Below are positions 50,686 to 58,933 of a DNA stretch of 64,000 bases, one piece after another. The DNA comes from Streptomyces carpinensis (GTDB taxonomy: Bacteria; Actinomycetota; Actinomycetes; Streptomycetales; Streptomycetaceae), in NCBI RefSeq assembly GCF_002154505.1, contig NZ_MUBM01000272.1, positions 1 to 64,000 on the forward strand. Direction: 5' to 3'. A program made the position numbers and the translations under genes. A model generated the notes under the pieces. It was not told where the DNA came from. It searched no databases and saw only the letters and a program-made list of their open reading frames with translations. Every line of letters begins with the position of its first letter. The first letter of the stretch is position 1.

Positions 50686-52482
50686 CTACTTCGCGTAGAT
50701 CGCCTCGATCTCGTCGGCGTAGTCCTTCGCCACCACGTTGCGCTTGAGCTTCAGCGACGGGGTGAGGTGGCCCGAGTCCTCCGTGAACTGGGTGGGCAGC
50801 ACGCGGAACTTGCGCACCGACTCCGCCTTCGACACCGCCGCGTTGCCGTCGTCGACCGCCGCCTGGATCGCCGCGAGCAGGTCCGGGTCCTCGCGCAGCG
50901 TCGCCGGGGTGGAACCCGCCGGCTTGCCGTGCTCGGCGGCCCAGCGGCCGAGGAACTCCTCGTCGAGGGTGACCAGCGCGCCCACGAACGGCCGCCCGTC
51001 GCCCACCACCATGCACTCCGCGACCAGCGCGTGCGCCCGGATGCGGTCCTCGATCACGGCCGGGGCGACGTTCTTGCCGCCCGCGGTGACGATGATCTCC
51101 TTCTTCCGGCCGGTGATCCTGAGGTAGCCGTCCTCGTCGAGGGTGCCGATGTCCCCGGTGTGGAACCAGCCGTCGGCCAGCGCCTCCTGTGTGGCGCTCG
51201 GGTTGTTCCAGTACTCCTTGAACAGGTGCTCGCCGTGCAGCAGCACCTCGCCGTCGTCGGCGATACGGACCACCGAGCCGGGCAGCGGCTGCCCGACCGT
51301 GCCGATCTTCTGCCGGTCCCAGGGGTTGAACGCGGTCGCCGCGCAGGACTCGGTCAGGCCGTAGCCCTCCAGCACCGTGAAGCCGATGCCGCGGAAGAAG
51401 TGGCCGAGCCGCTCGCCGAGCGGGGCGCCGCCGGAGATGGCGTACTCGCCGCGCCCGCCGAGCACCGCGCGCAGCTTGCTGTAGACCAGTTTGTCGAAGG
51501 TCTTGTGCTTGATCCGCAGGCCGAGCGACGGGCCCGACGGGGTGTCCAGCGCCTTGCTGTACGCGATCGCCGTGTCGGCGGCCTTGTCGAAGATCTTCCC
51601 CTTGCCGTCCGCCTGCGCCTTGGCGCGCGCCGAGTTGTACACCTTCTCGAACACGCGCGGGACGCCCAGTATCAGCGTCGGGCGGAACGCGGCCAGCTCG
51701 TCGGTGAGGTTCTTGATGTCCGGGACGCAGCCCAGCTTGATCGGGGCCATCATCGGGGCCACCTGGACCAACCGCCCGAAGACGTGCGCGAGCGGCAGGA
51801 ACAGCAGCACCGAGCACTCACCGGTGCGGAACAGCGGCCGCAGCCGCTCCACCACGTTCCCGCACTCGGCGAAGAAGCTGCGGTGGGAGAGTACACAGCC
51901 CTTGGGACGGCCGGTGGTTCCGCTGGTGTACACGATGGTCGCCGGGTCGTCGGCCTTCGCCAGCGAGCTGCGCTCCTCGACCATGGCGTCGCTGATGCCA
52001 TGCCCGGCGCGACCCAGCTCCTCGACGGCGCCGGCGTCGATCTGCCAGACGTTCTTCACGGCGGGCAGGGTCTGGCGCACCGACTCGACGGCCGCGGCGT
52101 GCGCGCCCGTCTCCACGATGCAGGCGGTCGCGCCCGAGTCGCTGAGGATCCACTGCACCTGCTCCGGCGAGCTGGTCTCGTACACCGGCACGGTGATCGC
52201 GCCCGCGCTCCAGATCGCGAAGTCCAGCAGCGTCCACTCGTAACGCGTGCGGGACATCAGGCCCACCCGGTCGCCGGGCTGGATGCCGGAGGCGATCAGC
52301 CCCTTGGCGGCGGCGTGCACCTCGGTGAGGAAGTCCCGCGCGGTGACGTCCTGCCAGGCGCCGCCCACCTTGCGCGCGATCACGGCGACGTCGGGATACT
52401 GCGCGGCGTTTCTGCGGACGATGTCGGTCAAGTTCCCGTCCGCAGGGACCTCGTACAAAGCCGGAAGGCTGAACTCGCGCAA
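50686..52482 (-). CDS. Long-chain fatty acid--CoA ligase (AMP-binding)
   Basis: Acyl-adenylate-forming enzyme of 598 residues that activates fatty acids with ATP and CoA. Core motifs are IVYTSGTTGRPKGCVLSH (P-loop), EGYGLTESCAATAFNPW, GWFHTGDIGTLDEDGYL and the hinge ITGRKKEIIVTAGGKNV. It begins MREFSLPALYEVPADGN from a TTG codon at 52482, with GAGGAG 9 nt upstream; homologues start at the same residue. Fatty-acid degradation or lipid remodelling is likely. A palindromic ACTGGCCAGT lies about 250 bp upstream. Confidence 0.93.
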   Translation of the reverse strand: MREFSLPALYEVPADGNLTDIVRRNAAQYPDVAVIARKVGGAWQDVTARDFLTEVHAAAKGLIASGIQPGDRVGLMSRTRYEWTLLDFAIWSAGAITVPVYETSSPEQVQWILSDSGATACIVETGAHAAAVESVRQTLPAVKNVWQIDAGAVEELGRAGHGISDAMVEERSSLAKADDPATIVYTSGTTGRPKGCVLSHRSFFAECGNVVERLRPLFRTGECSVLLFLPLAHVFGRLVQVAPMMAPIKLGCVPDIKNLTDELAAFRPTLILGVPRVFEKVYNSARAKAQADGKGKIFDKAADTAIAYSKALDTPSGPSLGLRIKHKTFDKLVYSKLRAVLGGRGEYAISGGAPLGERLGHFFRGIGFTVLEGYGLTESCAATAFNPWDRQKIGTVGQPLPGSVVRIADDGEVLLHGEHLFKEYWNNPSATQEALADGWFHTGDIGTLDEDGYLRITGRKKEIIVTAGGKNVAPAVIEDRIRAHALVAECMVVGDGRPFVGALVTLDEEFLGRWAAEHGKPAGSTPATLREDPDLLAAIQAAVDDGNAAVSKAESVRKFRVLPTQFTEDSGHLTPSLKLKRNVVAKDYADEIEAIYAK

Positions 52483-52799
52483 GACTGCTGCTCCTCATAG
52501 GGCGCCGGCGCCACGACGTTGTGTGATGCGACGGTGCGGTCCAAGGCTCGAATCTGCTGCCCAGGGCTTCGCCAGGAGCCGTTTCGGGCTCATGGTTGAA
52601 ATCCAGAGCACGACTGGACTGCCCGGAGGTTACCCGCCGGTATGGCTTTTTCGACAGGGGGTCCCGGCGAGATGTTCGCTGCGTCACACGATGGGTGTTT
52701 CTTCGCGCACAGTAGTAGAACCACTGAACAACTGGCCAGTAACACGGGCTCCGGCCGTCACTGTTCACAAGTGCGCCGCTCCGCCTACGCTTGATCACC
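52483..52799. other. Divergent region between acyl-CoA ligase and phosphoesterase genes
   Basis: 317 bp without a supportable gene. It holds the ligase leader and promoter and the phosphoesterase promoter. A perfect 10-bp palindrome ACTGGCCAGT (52731-52740) lies within a wider ACTG...CAGT arrangement and may be an operator. The stretch 52680-52760 is relatively A/T-rich, as promoters here tend to be. Confidence 0.4.
52786..52791 (+). promoter_or_regulatory. -10 box placing the phosphoesterase start at the mRNA 5' end
   Basis: TACGCT is followed by 8 nt and then ATG 52800, with no Shine-Dalgarno between them. This is the spacing expected for a leaderless transcript. Confidence 0.5.
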
Positions 52800-53597
52800 A
52801 TGCCACCCACACCAGACCCTGACGGCAGGACGCGCATCCATGTGGTCAGCGACGTGCACGGCAACGCCCGCGACCTGGCCCGGGCCGGTGAGGGTGCCGA
52901 CGCCCTGGTCTGCCTCGGCGACCTGATCCTCTTCATCGACTACGCCGACCACTCGCGCGGCATCTTCCCGGACCTCTTCGGCTCGGAGAACGCCGGCCGC
53001 ATCGTCGAACTGCGCACCGCCCGCCGTTTCGCCGAGGCACGCGAACTGGGCGCCCGGCTGTGGGCGGGCATAGACGGCGACCGCGCCAAGGTGATCGAAC
53101 GGGCGGTGCGCAGGCAGTACGCGGAACTCTTCGCCGCCTTCCCCACTCCGACGTACGCCACCTACGGCAATGTCGACATGCCGCCGTTGTGGAAGGAGTA
53201 CGCCCGCGAGGGCACCACCGTCCTCGACGGGGAGCGGGTGGAGATCGCCGGCCGGGTCTTCGGCTTCGTCGGCGGCGGCCTGCGCACCCCGATGCGCACG
53301 CCCTACGAGATCGGAGACGAGGAGTACGCGGCGAAGATCGAGGCCGTCGGCGAGGTCGACGTGCTGTGCACCCACATCCCCCCTGACGTGCCCGAACTCG
53401 TCTACGACACCGTGGCCCGCCGCTTCGAGCGCGGCAGCCGCGCGCTGCTGGACGCCATCCGCCGCACCCGCCCCCGCTACGCGCTCTTCGGCCACGTCCA
53501 CCAGCCGCTGGTGCGGCGCATGCGGATCGGCTCCACCGAATGCGTGAACGTAGGACACTTCGCGGGCACGGGCAGGCCCTGGGTCCTCGAATGGTGA
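52800..53597 (+). CDS. Metallophosphoesterase
   Basis: Calcineurin-like phosphoesterase of 265 residues with the five metal motifs in order: SDVHGN, LGDLI, YGNVD, CTHI and GHVHQP. It could hydrolyse a phosphodiester or phosphomonoester; cyclic nucleotides and nucleotidyl substrates are common in this family, but the target is unknown. ATG 52800 is preferred over an in-frame TTG at 52791, which lies inside the probable -10 box. It diverges from the acyl-CoA ligase gene. Confidence 0.9.
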   Translation: MPPTPDPDGRTRIHVVSDVHGNARDLARAGEGADALVCLGDLILFIDYADHSRGIFPDLFGSENAGRIVELRTARRFAEARELGARLWAGIDGDRAKVIERAVRRQYAELFAAFPTPTYATYGNVDMPPLWKEYAREGTTVLDGERVEIAGRVFGFVGGGLRTPMRTPYEIGDEEYAAKIEAVGEVDVLCTHIPPDVPELVYDTVARRFERGSRALLDAIRRTRPRYALFGHVHQPLVRRMRIGSTECVNVGHFAGTGRPWVLEW

Positions 53598-53748
53598 CCG
53601 CGTCGACCGGGTGATCGCTTCGCGCCACCTTCCCGTCATGTCCGCAGGTGGGGGTGGAGTCCGCCGCCCGCCCGCGCGGTAGCCTTCACGCTGCACACAC
53701 GTGCGCACACGACCCGACTTCCGGCCCGCATCTGGAGGAGCCACGGCG

Positions 53749-54192
53749 ATGGCGGAACACACCAGCTCGAGCATCACGATCGAGGCGGCACCGGCCGACG
53801 TCATGGGGGTGATCGCCGACTTCGCGCGCTACCCCGACTGGACCGGTGAGGTGAAGGAGGCCGAGGTCCTCAAGGCCGACGAGTACGGCCGCGCCGAGCA
53901 GGTCCGCCTCGTCATGGACGCGGGCGCCATCAAGGACGACCAGACCCTCGCCTACACCTGGACCGGCGACAACGAGGTCTCCTGGACGCTGGTCAAGTCC
54001 CAGATGCTGCGCTCCCTGGACGGCTCCTACCTCCTCAAGCCGGCCGGCGCGGGCGCGACCGAGGTGACCTACCGCCTCACCGTCGACGTCAAGATCCCCA
54101 TGCTGGGCATGATCAAGCGCAAGGCGGAGAAGGTCATCATCGACCGGGCCCTGGCAGGCCTGAAGAAGCGGGTGGAGTCGGGCGAGAAGTAG
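53749..54192 (+). CDS. SRPBCC (START-like) polyketide cyclase/lipid-binding family protein
   Basis: A 147-residue helix-grip protein starting MAEHTSSSITIEAAPADVMGV, with FARYPDWTGEVKEAEVL and a C-terminal amphipathic helix rich in Lys. The family binds hydrophobic ligands such as lipids, sterols or polyketides; in this chromosomal setting a housekeeping lipid role is more likely than polyketide cyclisation. ATG 53749 has GGAGGAG 8 nt upstream. A TAGCCT -10-like box lies about 70 bp upstream. Confidence 0.82.
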   Translation: MAEHTSSSITIEAAPADVMGVIADFARYPDWTGEVKEAEVLKADEYGRAEQVRLVMDAGAIKDDQTLAYTWTGDNEVSWTLVKSQMLRSLDGSYLLKPAGAGATEVTYRLTVDVKIPMLGMIKRKAEKVIIDRALAGLKKRVESGEK

Positions 54193-54309
54193 CGGGGCGG
54201 CACGCCGCTCCCCACCCGGCCTCAAGGGCCCACTGCCTGCCGGGCAAGGGCCGCTCCAGGTCGCGTCTCCTCACGCGCCGGCCGCGAGAGAGCCGAAGGG
54301 GCGCGCCGG

Positions 54310-54367
54310 TCCCGAGACGGCGAACGCGCGAAGGCGCGGAGCGTTGAGCACGTTCGTCGTCTCGGGA
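54310..54367. repeat. 17-bp inverted repeat (one mismatch) upstream of the ATPase gene
   Basis: Arms 54310-54326 and 54351-54367 (TCCCGAGACGGCGAACG against CGTTCGTCGTCTCGGGA) match at 16 of 17 positions around a 24-nt loop. The outer flanks also repeat GGGGCG/CGCCCC. It lies 58-115 bp upstream of the ATPase start and 118 bp after the preceding gene, so it may be a terminator, an operator or a structured leader. Confidence 0.7.
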
Positions 54368-54410
54368 TCGGCTCGGGCGCCCCGTAGGCGAGCGAGCCGT
54401 CAAACACAGC

Positions 54411-54416
54411 TAGCGT
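54411..54416 (+). promoter_or_regulatory. -10 box for a probable leaderless ATPase mRNA
   Basis: TAGCGT is followed by 8 nt and then ATG 54425. There is no Shine-Dalgarno in the interval. Confidence 0.5.
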
Positions 54417-54424
54417 TCACCCCT

Positions 54425-55594
54425 ATGCGCACCCTCCTGATCACCGGCCCGGGCGGTTCCGGCCGTACCACGGTCGCCGCGGCCACCGCGCTGACCGCCG
54501 CCCGCGAGGGCACCCGCACCCTCGTCCTCAGCGCCGACCGCACCGACACCCTGGGTGCGGCGCTCGGCGTGGCGACGGGGGCGGAGCCGGTGCGGGTCGC
54601 GCCGGACCTCACCGCGTGGCGCCCGGACGCCGCCGCCGGCTTCCGCGCCGACCTCGCCGCCTTCCAGGACCGCGCGGCGAACGTCCTGGACCTCCTCGGG
54701 GCCGCCCGGCTCGACGCCGAGGAGGTCACCCCGCTGCCGGGTGCCGAGGAGCTGGCCCTGCTGCGGGCACTGCGCGACGCGGCCCTCTCGGAGCGCTTCG
54801 AGCTGCTGGTCGTCGACCTGCCGCCCGCCCCGCAGGCCCTCGCGCTGCTCGCCCTCCCCGCGGAGCTGCGCCGCTATCTGCGCCGGCTGCTCCCGGCCGA
54901 GCGGCAGGCGGCCCGCGCGCTGCGCCCGGTCCTCGGCCGGCTGGCCGGTGTGCCCATGCCGGCCGAGTGGCTGTACGAGACCGCCGCCCGCTGGGACGTG
55001 GAGCTGGCCGCCGTCGAGGCGGTCGTCGCCGACCCGGGCACCGCCGTACGCCTGGTCGCCGAGCCCGGCCCGGCCGGCCTCGACGCCGTGCGCGGCGCCA
55101 CGCTCGGCCTGGCCGTGTGCGGTCTGCCCGTGGAGTCGCTGGTCGCCGCCCGGGTCCTGCCCGACGCCCCCGCGGACTCCTGGCTGGCGGGCCCGGTGGC
55201 CCAGCAGCGCAAGACCCTGGAGGAGTGGCGGGAGACCCACGCCGTCCATCCGGTCGTCCACCTGGGCCGGGATCCGCGCGGCCGGGACGACCTCGCCGCC
55301 CTCTCCGTGCCCGCTGCCACCGCGGCGCCCGGCCCCCTCCGGTGGCCGGTCACCGACCGGCTCGCCGAGGACGGCGTGCTGGTGTGGCACATCCCGCTGC
55401 CCGGCGCCGTACGCGACGAGCTGGACCTCGTCCGGCGCGGGGACGAACTCCTGCTCACCGCCGGCCCCTTCCGCCGGATCGTCCCGCTGCCCTCGGCCCT
55501 GTGCCGGTGCACGGTCGACGGCGCCGCGCTGCGCGACGGTGAGCTGCGGATCCGGTTCGCCCCGGACCCCACGCTGTGGCCCCGCGAGAGATGA
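54425..55594 (+). CDS. ArsA/Get3-like (SIMIBI) ATPase
   Basis: A 389-residue P-loop protein beginning MRTLLITGPGGSGRTTVAAA. This is a modified Walker A (deviant P-loop GPGGSGRTT) as in ArsA/Get3/MinD relatives, with VLSADRTDTLGAALG (switch I-like) and LLVVDLPPAP (Walker B/switch II). The C-terminal ~110 residues include a beta-rich segment (LCRCTVDGAALRDGELRIRF) resembling the ArsA HSP20-like domain. Actinobacteria carry paired ArsA-like ATPases of unknown cargo; arsenite transport genes are absent here. It is followed after 57 bp by the DUF5304 gene and glkA. Confidence 0.82.
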   Translation: MRTLLITGPGGSGRTTVAAATALTAAREGTRTLVLSADRTDTLGAALGVATGAEPVRVAPDLTAWRPDAAAGFRADLAAFQDRAANVLDLLGAARLDAEEVTPLPGAEELALLRALRDAALSERFELLVVDLPPAPQALALLALPAELRRYLRRLLPAERQAARALRPVLGRLAGVPMPAEWLYETAARWDVELAAVEAVVADPGTAVRLVAEPGPAGLDAVRGATLGLAVCGLPVESLVAARVLPDAPADSWLAGPVAQQRKTLEEWRETHAVHPVVHLGRDPRGRDDLAALSVPAATAAPGPLRWPVTDRLAEDGVLVWHIPLPGAVRDELDLVRRGDELLLTAGPFRRIVPLPSALCRCTVDGAALRDGELRIRFAPDPTLWPRER

Positions 55595-55651
55595 AGGCGG
55601 TCCGCCCGTTCGGGTAACGTCGGAAGGACGAACCGTAGTCAGGAGTCCGCC

Positions 55652-56179
55652 ATGAGCGAAGAGCGCCCACCGTCCGACGCCGCTCGGGACGACGTCGCTC
55701 AGGAGCAGACCGTCGACGAGGTGCCGCACACCGGCGACGCCGACGCGTGGGCCACGGCCTGCGCCGAGGACCTCGCGGCGGAGAAGGCCCGGCGCAGTGC
55801 GCAGTACGGACCGCCGCCGGGTTCGGCCGCCGAGGAGCTGCGCAGGTTCGTCGACACCGTCGCCGACAAGCTCTCCTCGTTGCAGGCGCCGCTGCTCGGC
55901 GCGGTCGCCGGACCCGCCGCCCAGCAGGTGGTGCGGCAGGTCGTGCAGCAGGCCAAGGCGGCCGTGGAGCCCGTCATAGAGCGCAACCCGGACGTCTTCG
56001 ACCACCTCGCCGCGGCCGGCGGCGAACTCCTCGCCGCCTACCGCTCGGCCGTGCAGGCCCAGGAACGCCGCTGGACGTCCGGCTCGAGCGACCTCGCGGA
56101 CGATCTGAAGGACGGCTTGCGCAAACCCGGTGATCGGGGCGAGGGCACCGGCAGCGGGGAACGCATCGACTTGGACTGA
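55652..56179 (+). CDS. DUF5304 / SCO2127-like protein upstream of glucokinase
   Basis: Acidic protein of 175 residues with no signal or membrane helix; helical middle (AAQQVVRQVVQQAKAAVEPVIE) and a disordered charged C-terminus. By position and sequence it corresponds to the gene immediately upstream of glkA in S. coelicolor (SCO2127), reported to affect glucose uptake and glucokinase levels in carbon catabolite repression; I rely on memory for that. ATG 55652 has AGGAG 8 nt upstream. glkA follows 110 bp downstream. Confidence 0.8.
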   Translation: MSEERPPSDAARDDVAQEQTVDEVPHTGDADAWATACAEDLAAEKARRSAQYGPPPGSAAEELRRFVDTVADKLSSLQAPLLGAVAGPAAQQVVRQVVQQAKAAVEPVIERNPDVFDHLAAAGGELLAAYRSAVQAQERRWTSGSSDLADDLKDGLRKPGDRGEGTGSGERIDLD

Positions 56180-56289
56180 CGGTCCCACCGTCGGCGCCTC
56201 GCCTGACCGGCGGGTGGACGACGCGGATCCGACGGCAGGGCCTCGGGTACGGTTGGCCGTAGCGGGGCTCGACCGAAACTGAGGGATTC

Positions 56290-57243
56290 ATGGGACTCAC
56301 CATCGGCGTCGACATCGGCGGCACGAAGATCGCGGCCGGCGTGGTCGACGAGGAAGGCAACATCCTCTCGACCTTCAAGGTGCCGACCCCCACCACGCCC
56401 GAGGCCATCGTGGACGCCATCGCCTCGGCGGTGGAGGGCGCACGCGCGGGGCACGAGATCGTCGGCGTGGGCATCGGTGCCGCCGGGTACGTCAACCGGC
56501 AGCGCGCCACGGTCTACTTCGCGCCCAACATCGACTGGCGCCAGGAGCCGCTGAAGGAGAAGGTCGAGGCCCGCGTCGGCCTCCCGGTCGTCGTGGAGAA
56601 CGACGCGAACGCCGCGGCCTGGGGCGAGTACAAGTTCGGCGCCGGCAAGGGCCACCGCAACGTCATCTGCATCACGCTCGGCACCGGCCTGGGCGGCGGC
56701 ATCATCATCGGCAACAAGCTGCGCCGCGGCCACTTCGGCGTGGCCGCCGAGTTCGGGCACATCCGGATGGTCCCGGACGGCCTGCTGTGCGGCTGCGGCT
56801 CGCAGGGCTGCTGGGAGCAGTACGCCTCCGGCCGCGCGCTGGTGCGGTACGCCAAGCAGCGTGCCAACGCCACCCCCGAGACCGCCCAGGTGCTGCTGGC
56901 CCTCGGAAACGGCACCCCCGACGGCATCGAGGGCAAGCACATCTCGATGGCCGCCCGGCAGGGCTGTCCCGTCGCCGTCGACTCCTACCGCGAGCTGGCC
57001 CGCTGGGTCGGCGCCGGCCTGGCCGACCTGGCCTCCCTCTTCGACCCGTCCGCCTTCATCGTCGGCGGCGGCCTGTCCGACGAGGGCGAGCTGGTCCTGG
57101 ACCCGATCCGCAAGTCCTACAAGCGCTGGCTGGTCGGTGGCAACTGGCGTCCGGTCGCCGACGTCCTCGCCGCTCAGCTCGGCAACAAGGCCGGACTGGT
57201 GGGCGCGGCGGACCTCGCCCGGGAGCCCGACCCGATCATGTAG
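56290..57243 (+). CDS. glkA: ROK-family glucokinase
   Basis: ATP-dependent glucose kinase of 317 residues and, in Streptomyces, a central player in glucose repression. The ROK features are complete: DIGGTK at residues 9-14, the ENDANAAAWGEY substrate site, TLGTGLGGGII, and the structural zinc motif CGCGSQGCWEQYASG preceded by GHIR. ATG 56290 has GAGGGATTC upstream. The nearby pfkA means two early glycolytic genes lie within 7 kb, although with unrelated genes between. Confidence 0.96.
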   Translation: MGLTIGVDIGGTKIAAGVVDEEGNILSTFKVPTPTTPEAIVDAIASAVEGARAGHEIVGVGIGAAGYVNRQRATVYFAPNIDWRQEPLKEKVEARVGLPVVVENDANAAAWGEYKFGAGKGHRNVICITLGTGLGGGIIIGNKLRRGHFGVAAEFGHIRMVPDGLLCGCGSQGCWEQYASGRALVRYAKQRANATPETAQVLLALGNGTPDGIEGKHISMAARQGCPVAVDSYRELARWVGAGLADLASLFDPSAFIVGGGLSDEGELVLDPIRKSYKRWLVGGNWRPVADVLAAQLGNKAGLVGAADLAREPDPIM

Positions 57244-57335
57244 GGCGCCCGTGCGGTACAGGGGGCGCGGGGAGCCGGGCGGTCGGCCGCCTCGAACGGC
57301 GGTCGCCCGCCGACCTCGCGCCCCGATCATGGGCG

Positions 57336-57341
57336 TACATT
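57336..57341 (+). promoter_or_regulatory. -10 box for a probable leaderless exonuclease/phosphatase mRNA
   Basis: TACATT is followed by 7 nt and then ATG 57349. It has the same arrangement as the promoters at 52786 and 54411. Confidence 0.5.
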
Positions 57342-57348
57342 GATCCAC

Positions 57349-58092
57349 ATGGCGCTGCTTCCCAACTCCCGCACGGAACCGGACGGTTCCGCCGTCATCC
57401 GCGTCCTGACCTACAACATCCGGTCCATGCGGGACGACACCGGCGCCCTCGCCCGGGTGATCAGGGCCTGCGCGCCCGATCTCGTCCTCCTCCAGGAGGC
57501 GCCCCGGTTCTTCCGCTGGCGCAAGAAGCTGGCGCGGCTGGCGGCGGCGTCGGACCTGGTGATGCTCAGCGGGGGCGCCACGGCCGCGGGTCCGGCGCTG
57601 CTGTGCTCGTTGCGGGCCACGGTCGAGCGGACCGAGGACGTGCTGCTGCCGCTCACCCCGGGGATGCACCGCAGGGGTTTCACCACGGCGGTCGTCCGCT
57701 TCGGGGGCGCCCGGCTCGGCGTGCTCGGCTGCCACCTCTCGCTCGACCGGAACGAGCGCTACGAGCAGGGCGGCATGCTCCTGGACCGGCTGGCCGGGCT
57801 GGACGTGGAGCATGCGATCGCCGGCGGCGACGTCAACGAGGCGCCGGACGGGCCGACCTTCCGGCGCCTGGCCGACGCGCTCCAGGACGGCTGGGCCACG
57901 GCCCCGCAGGGCGGGGAGCACACCTGGAAGGCCACCGAGCCGCACCGGCGCATCGACGCAGTCTTCGCCACCCGCGGCATCGAGGTCCTCGGCTGCGGAG
58001 TCCCCCACGACCATCCCGGAGTGACCGAACAGGACCTGCGATCGGCCACGGACCACCTCCCGGTCCTGGCCGCCCTCAGAATCCCGGCGTAG
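57349..58092 (+). CDS. Endonuclease/exonuclease/phosphatase family protein
   Basis: A 247-residue DNase I-like fold protein. The metal and catalytic motifs are VLTYNIRSM, VLLQEAP, GCHLSL, GGDVNEAPDGPT, RIDAVF and the C-terminal SDH-equivalent ATDHLPVLA. Substrates of this superfamily range from DNA to phospholipids and inositol phosphates, so the specific role is open. No signal peptide is seen. ATG 57349 is chosen because an in-frame TTG 9 nt upstream lies partly in the -10 box. Confidence 0.88.
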   Translation: MALLPNSRTEPDGSAVIRVLTYNIRSMRDDTGALARVIRACAPDLVLLQEAPRFFRWRKKLARLAAASDLVMLSGGATAAGPALLCSLRATVERTEDVLLPLTPGMHRRGFTTAVVRFGGARLGVLGCHLSLDRNERYEQGGMLLDRLAGLDVEHAIAGGDVNEAPDGPTFRRLADALQDGWATAPQGGEHTWKATEPHRRIDAVFATRGIEVLGCGVPHDHPGVTEQDLRSATDHLPVLAALRIPA

Positions 58093-58120
58093 CCCGCCAC
58101 CGGCACCGGCCGCCCGCCAC

Positions 58121-58151
58121 CGGCAGCAGCGGTCGGCAGCCCCTGCTGCCG
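58121..58151. terminator. Hairpin between convergent phosphatase-family and membrane-protein genes
   Basis: CGGCAGCAG (58121-58129) and CTGCTGCCG (58143-58151) form a perfect 9-bp stem. A larger GGCACCGGC/GCCGGTGCC pairing encloses it. A bidirectional terminator is likely. Confidence 0.6.
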
Positions 58152-58225
58152 ACGGTCCCGGCGGTCCGCCTTCCCCGGCAGCCCGGCCTTCGGCGATCCG
58201 GGCCGCCGGGACCGGCCGCCGGTGC

Positions 58226-58933
58226 CTACACCACCGCGCCGCGGCCCGGGTCGTCGTCCTCGTCGTCGCCCGGCTTCATGCGGGCCACCAGGGTCACGAC
58301 GCCGCCGAGGAAGCCGCCGATGCAGAGGGTGGTCAGCCACCAGGTCATGTCCCAGCCCAGCAGCACGGCCAGCAGGAGCAGCACGGGGCCGCCGATCACT
58401 CCCAGCCACGCGAACTTGGCGGCCGCGTCCGCCTCGGGCAGCGGCGGCGGCTCCGGCGGCACGAAGTGGCCCTCGTCGCCCTCGTCGAAGTCCTCGTCGG
58501 ACGGCTCGCGCAGCGCGTAGTCGCGCGGTCCCGCGCCGGGATTCGCCACGCCCGGCGCGAAGGAGACCGAGCCGCCGAGCGGCGGCTTGGTCGCGGTCGG
58601 CTTCCCCTCCTCCTTCGGCCGCTCCGTCCGGGGCCGCTCGTCGTCCCCGTCCGGCGCATCCGGCAGCATCAGGTCCTCGATCGGCCGGTACGGCCGCGCG
58701 CCGGGCGGGTCCGCCGGCTCCTCGCCGTACCCGGCGACGATCGCCGCCCAGGCGGCCTCCTCGTCGAAGGGGGCGCCGCCCTCGTCCGCGCCCGGCCCGT
58801 CGGAGCCGGCCGGGTCGACCGGACCCACGGACCCGTCCGGGTCGGCCGGCGGGTTCGGGTCGGCCGCCGGCCTCGCGGGCTCGACCGGCTCGCGGTTCTC
58901 GCGGCCCTCGCGGTCGGAGTCGTGCTCAGCCAC
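58226..58933 (-). CDS. Conserved membrane protein with long disordered N-terminus
   Basis: A 235-residue protein. The first ~165 residues are acidic, Pro/Asp/Glu-rich and probably disordered. Two adjacent transmembrane helices follow near residues 170-215 (FAWLGVIGGPVLLLLAVLLGW and WLTTLCIGGFLGGVVTLVA), with a short acidic tail. Function unknown. GTG 58933 (MAEHDSDREGRENRE) overlaps the end of the upstream esterase gene by 8 bp, so the two are probably co-translated. Longer versions from 58960 are less likely because they run further into the esterase gene. Confidence 0.75.
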   Translation of the reverse strand: MAEHDSDREGRENREPVEPARPAADPNPPADPDGSVGPVDPAGSDGPGADEGGAPFDEEAAWAAIVAGYGEEPADPPGARPYRPIEDLMLPDAPDGDDERPRTERPKEEGKPTATKPPLGGSVSFAPGVANPGAGPRDYALREPSDEDFDEGDEGHFVPPEPPPLPEADAAAKFAWLGVIGGPVLLLLAVLLGWDMTWWLTTLCIGGFLGGVVTLVARMKPGDDEDDDPGRGAVV

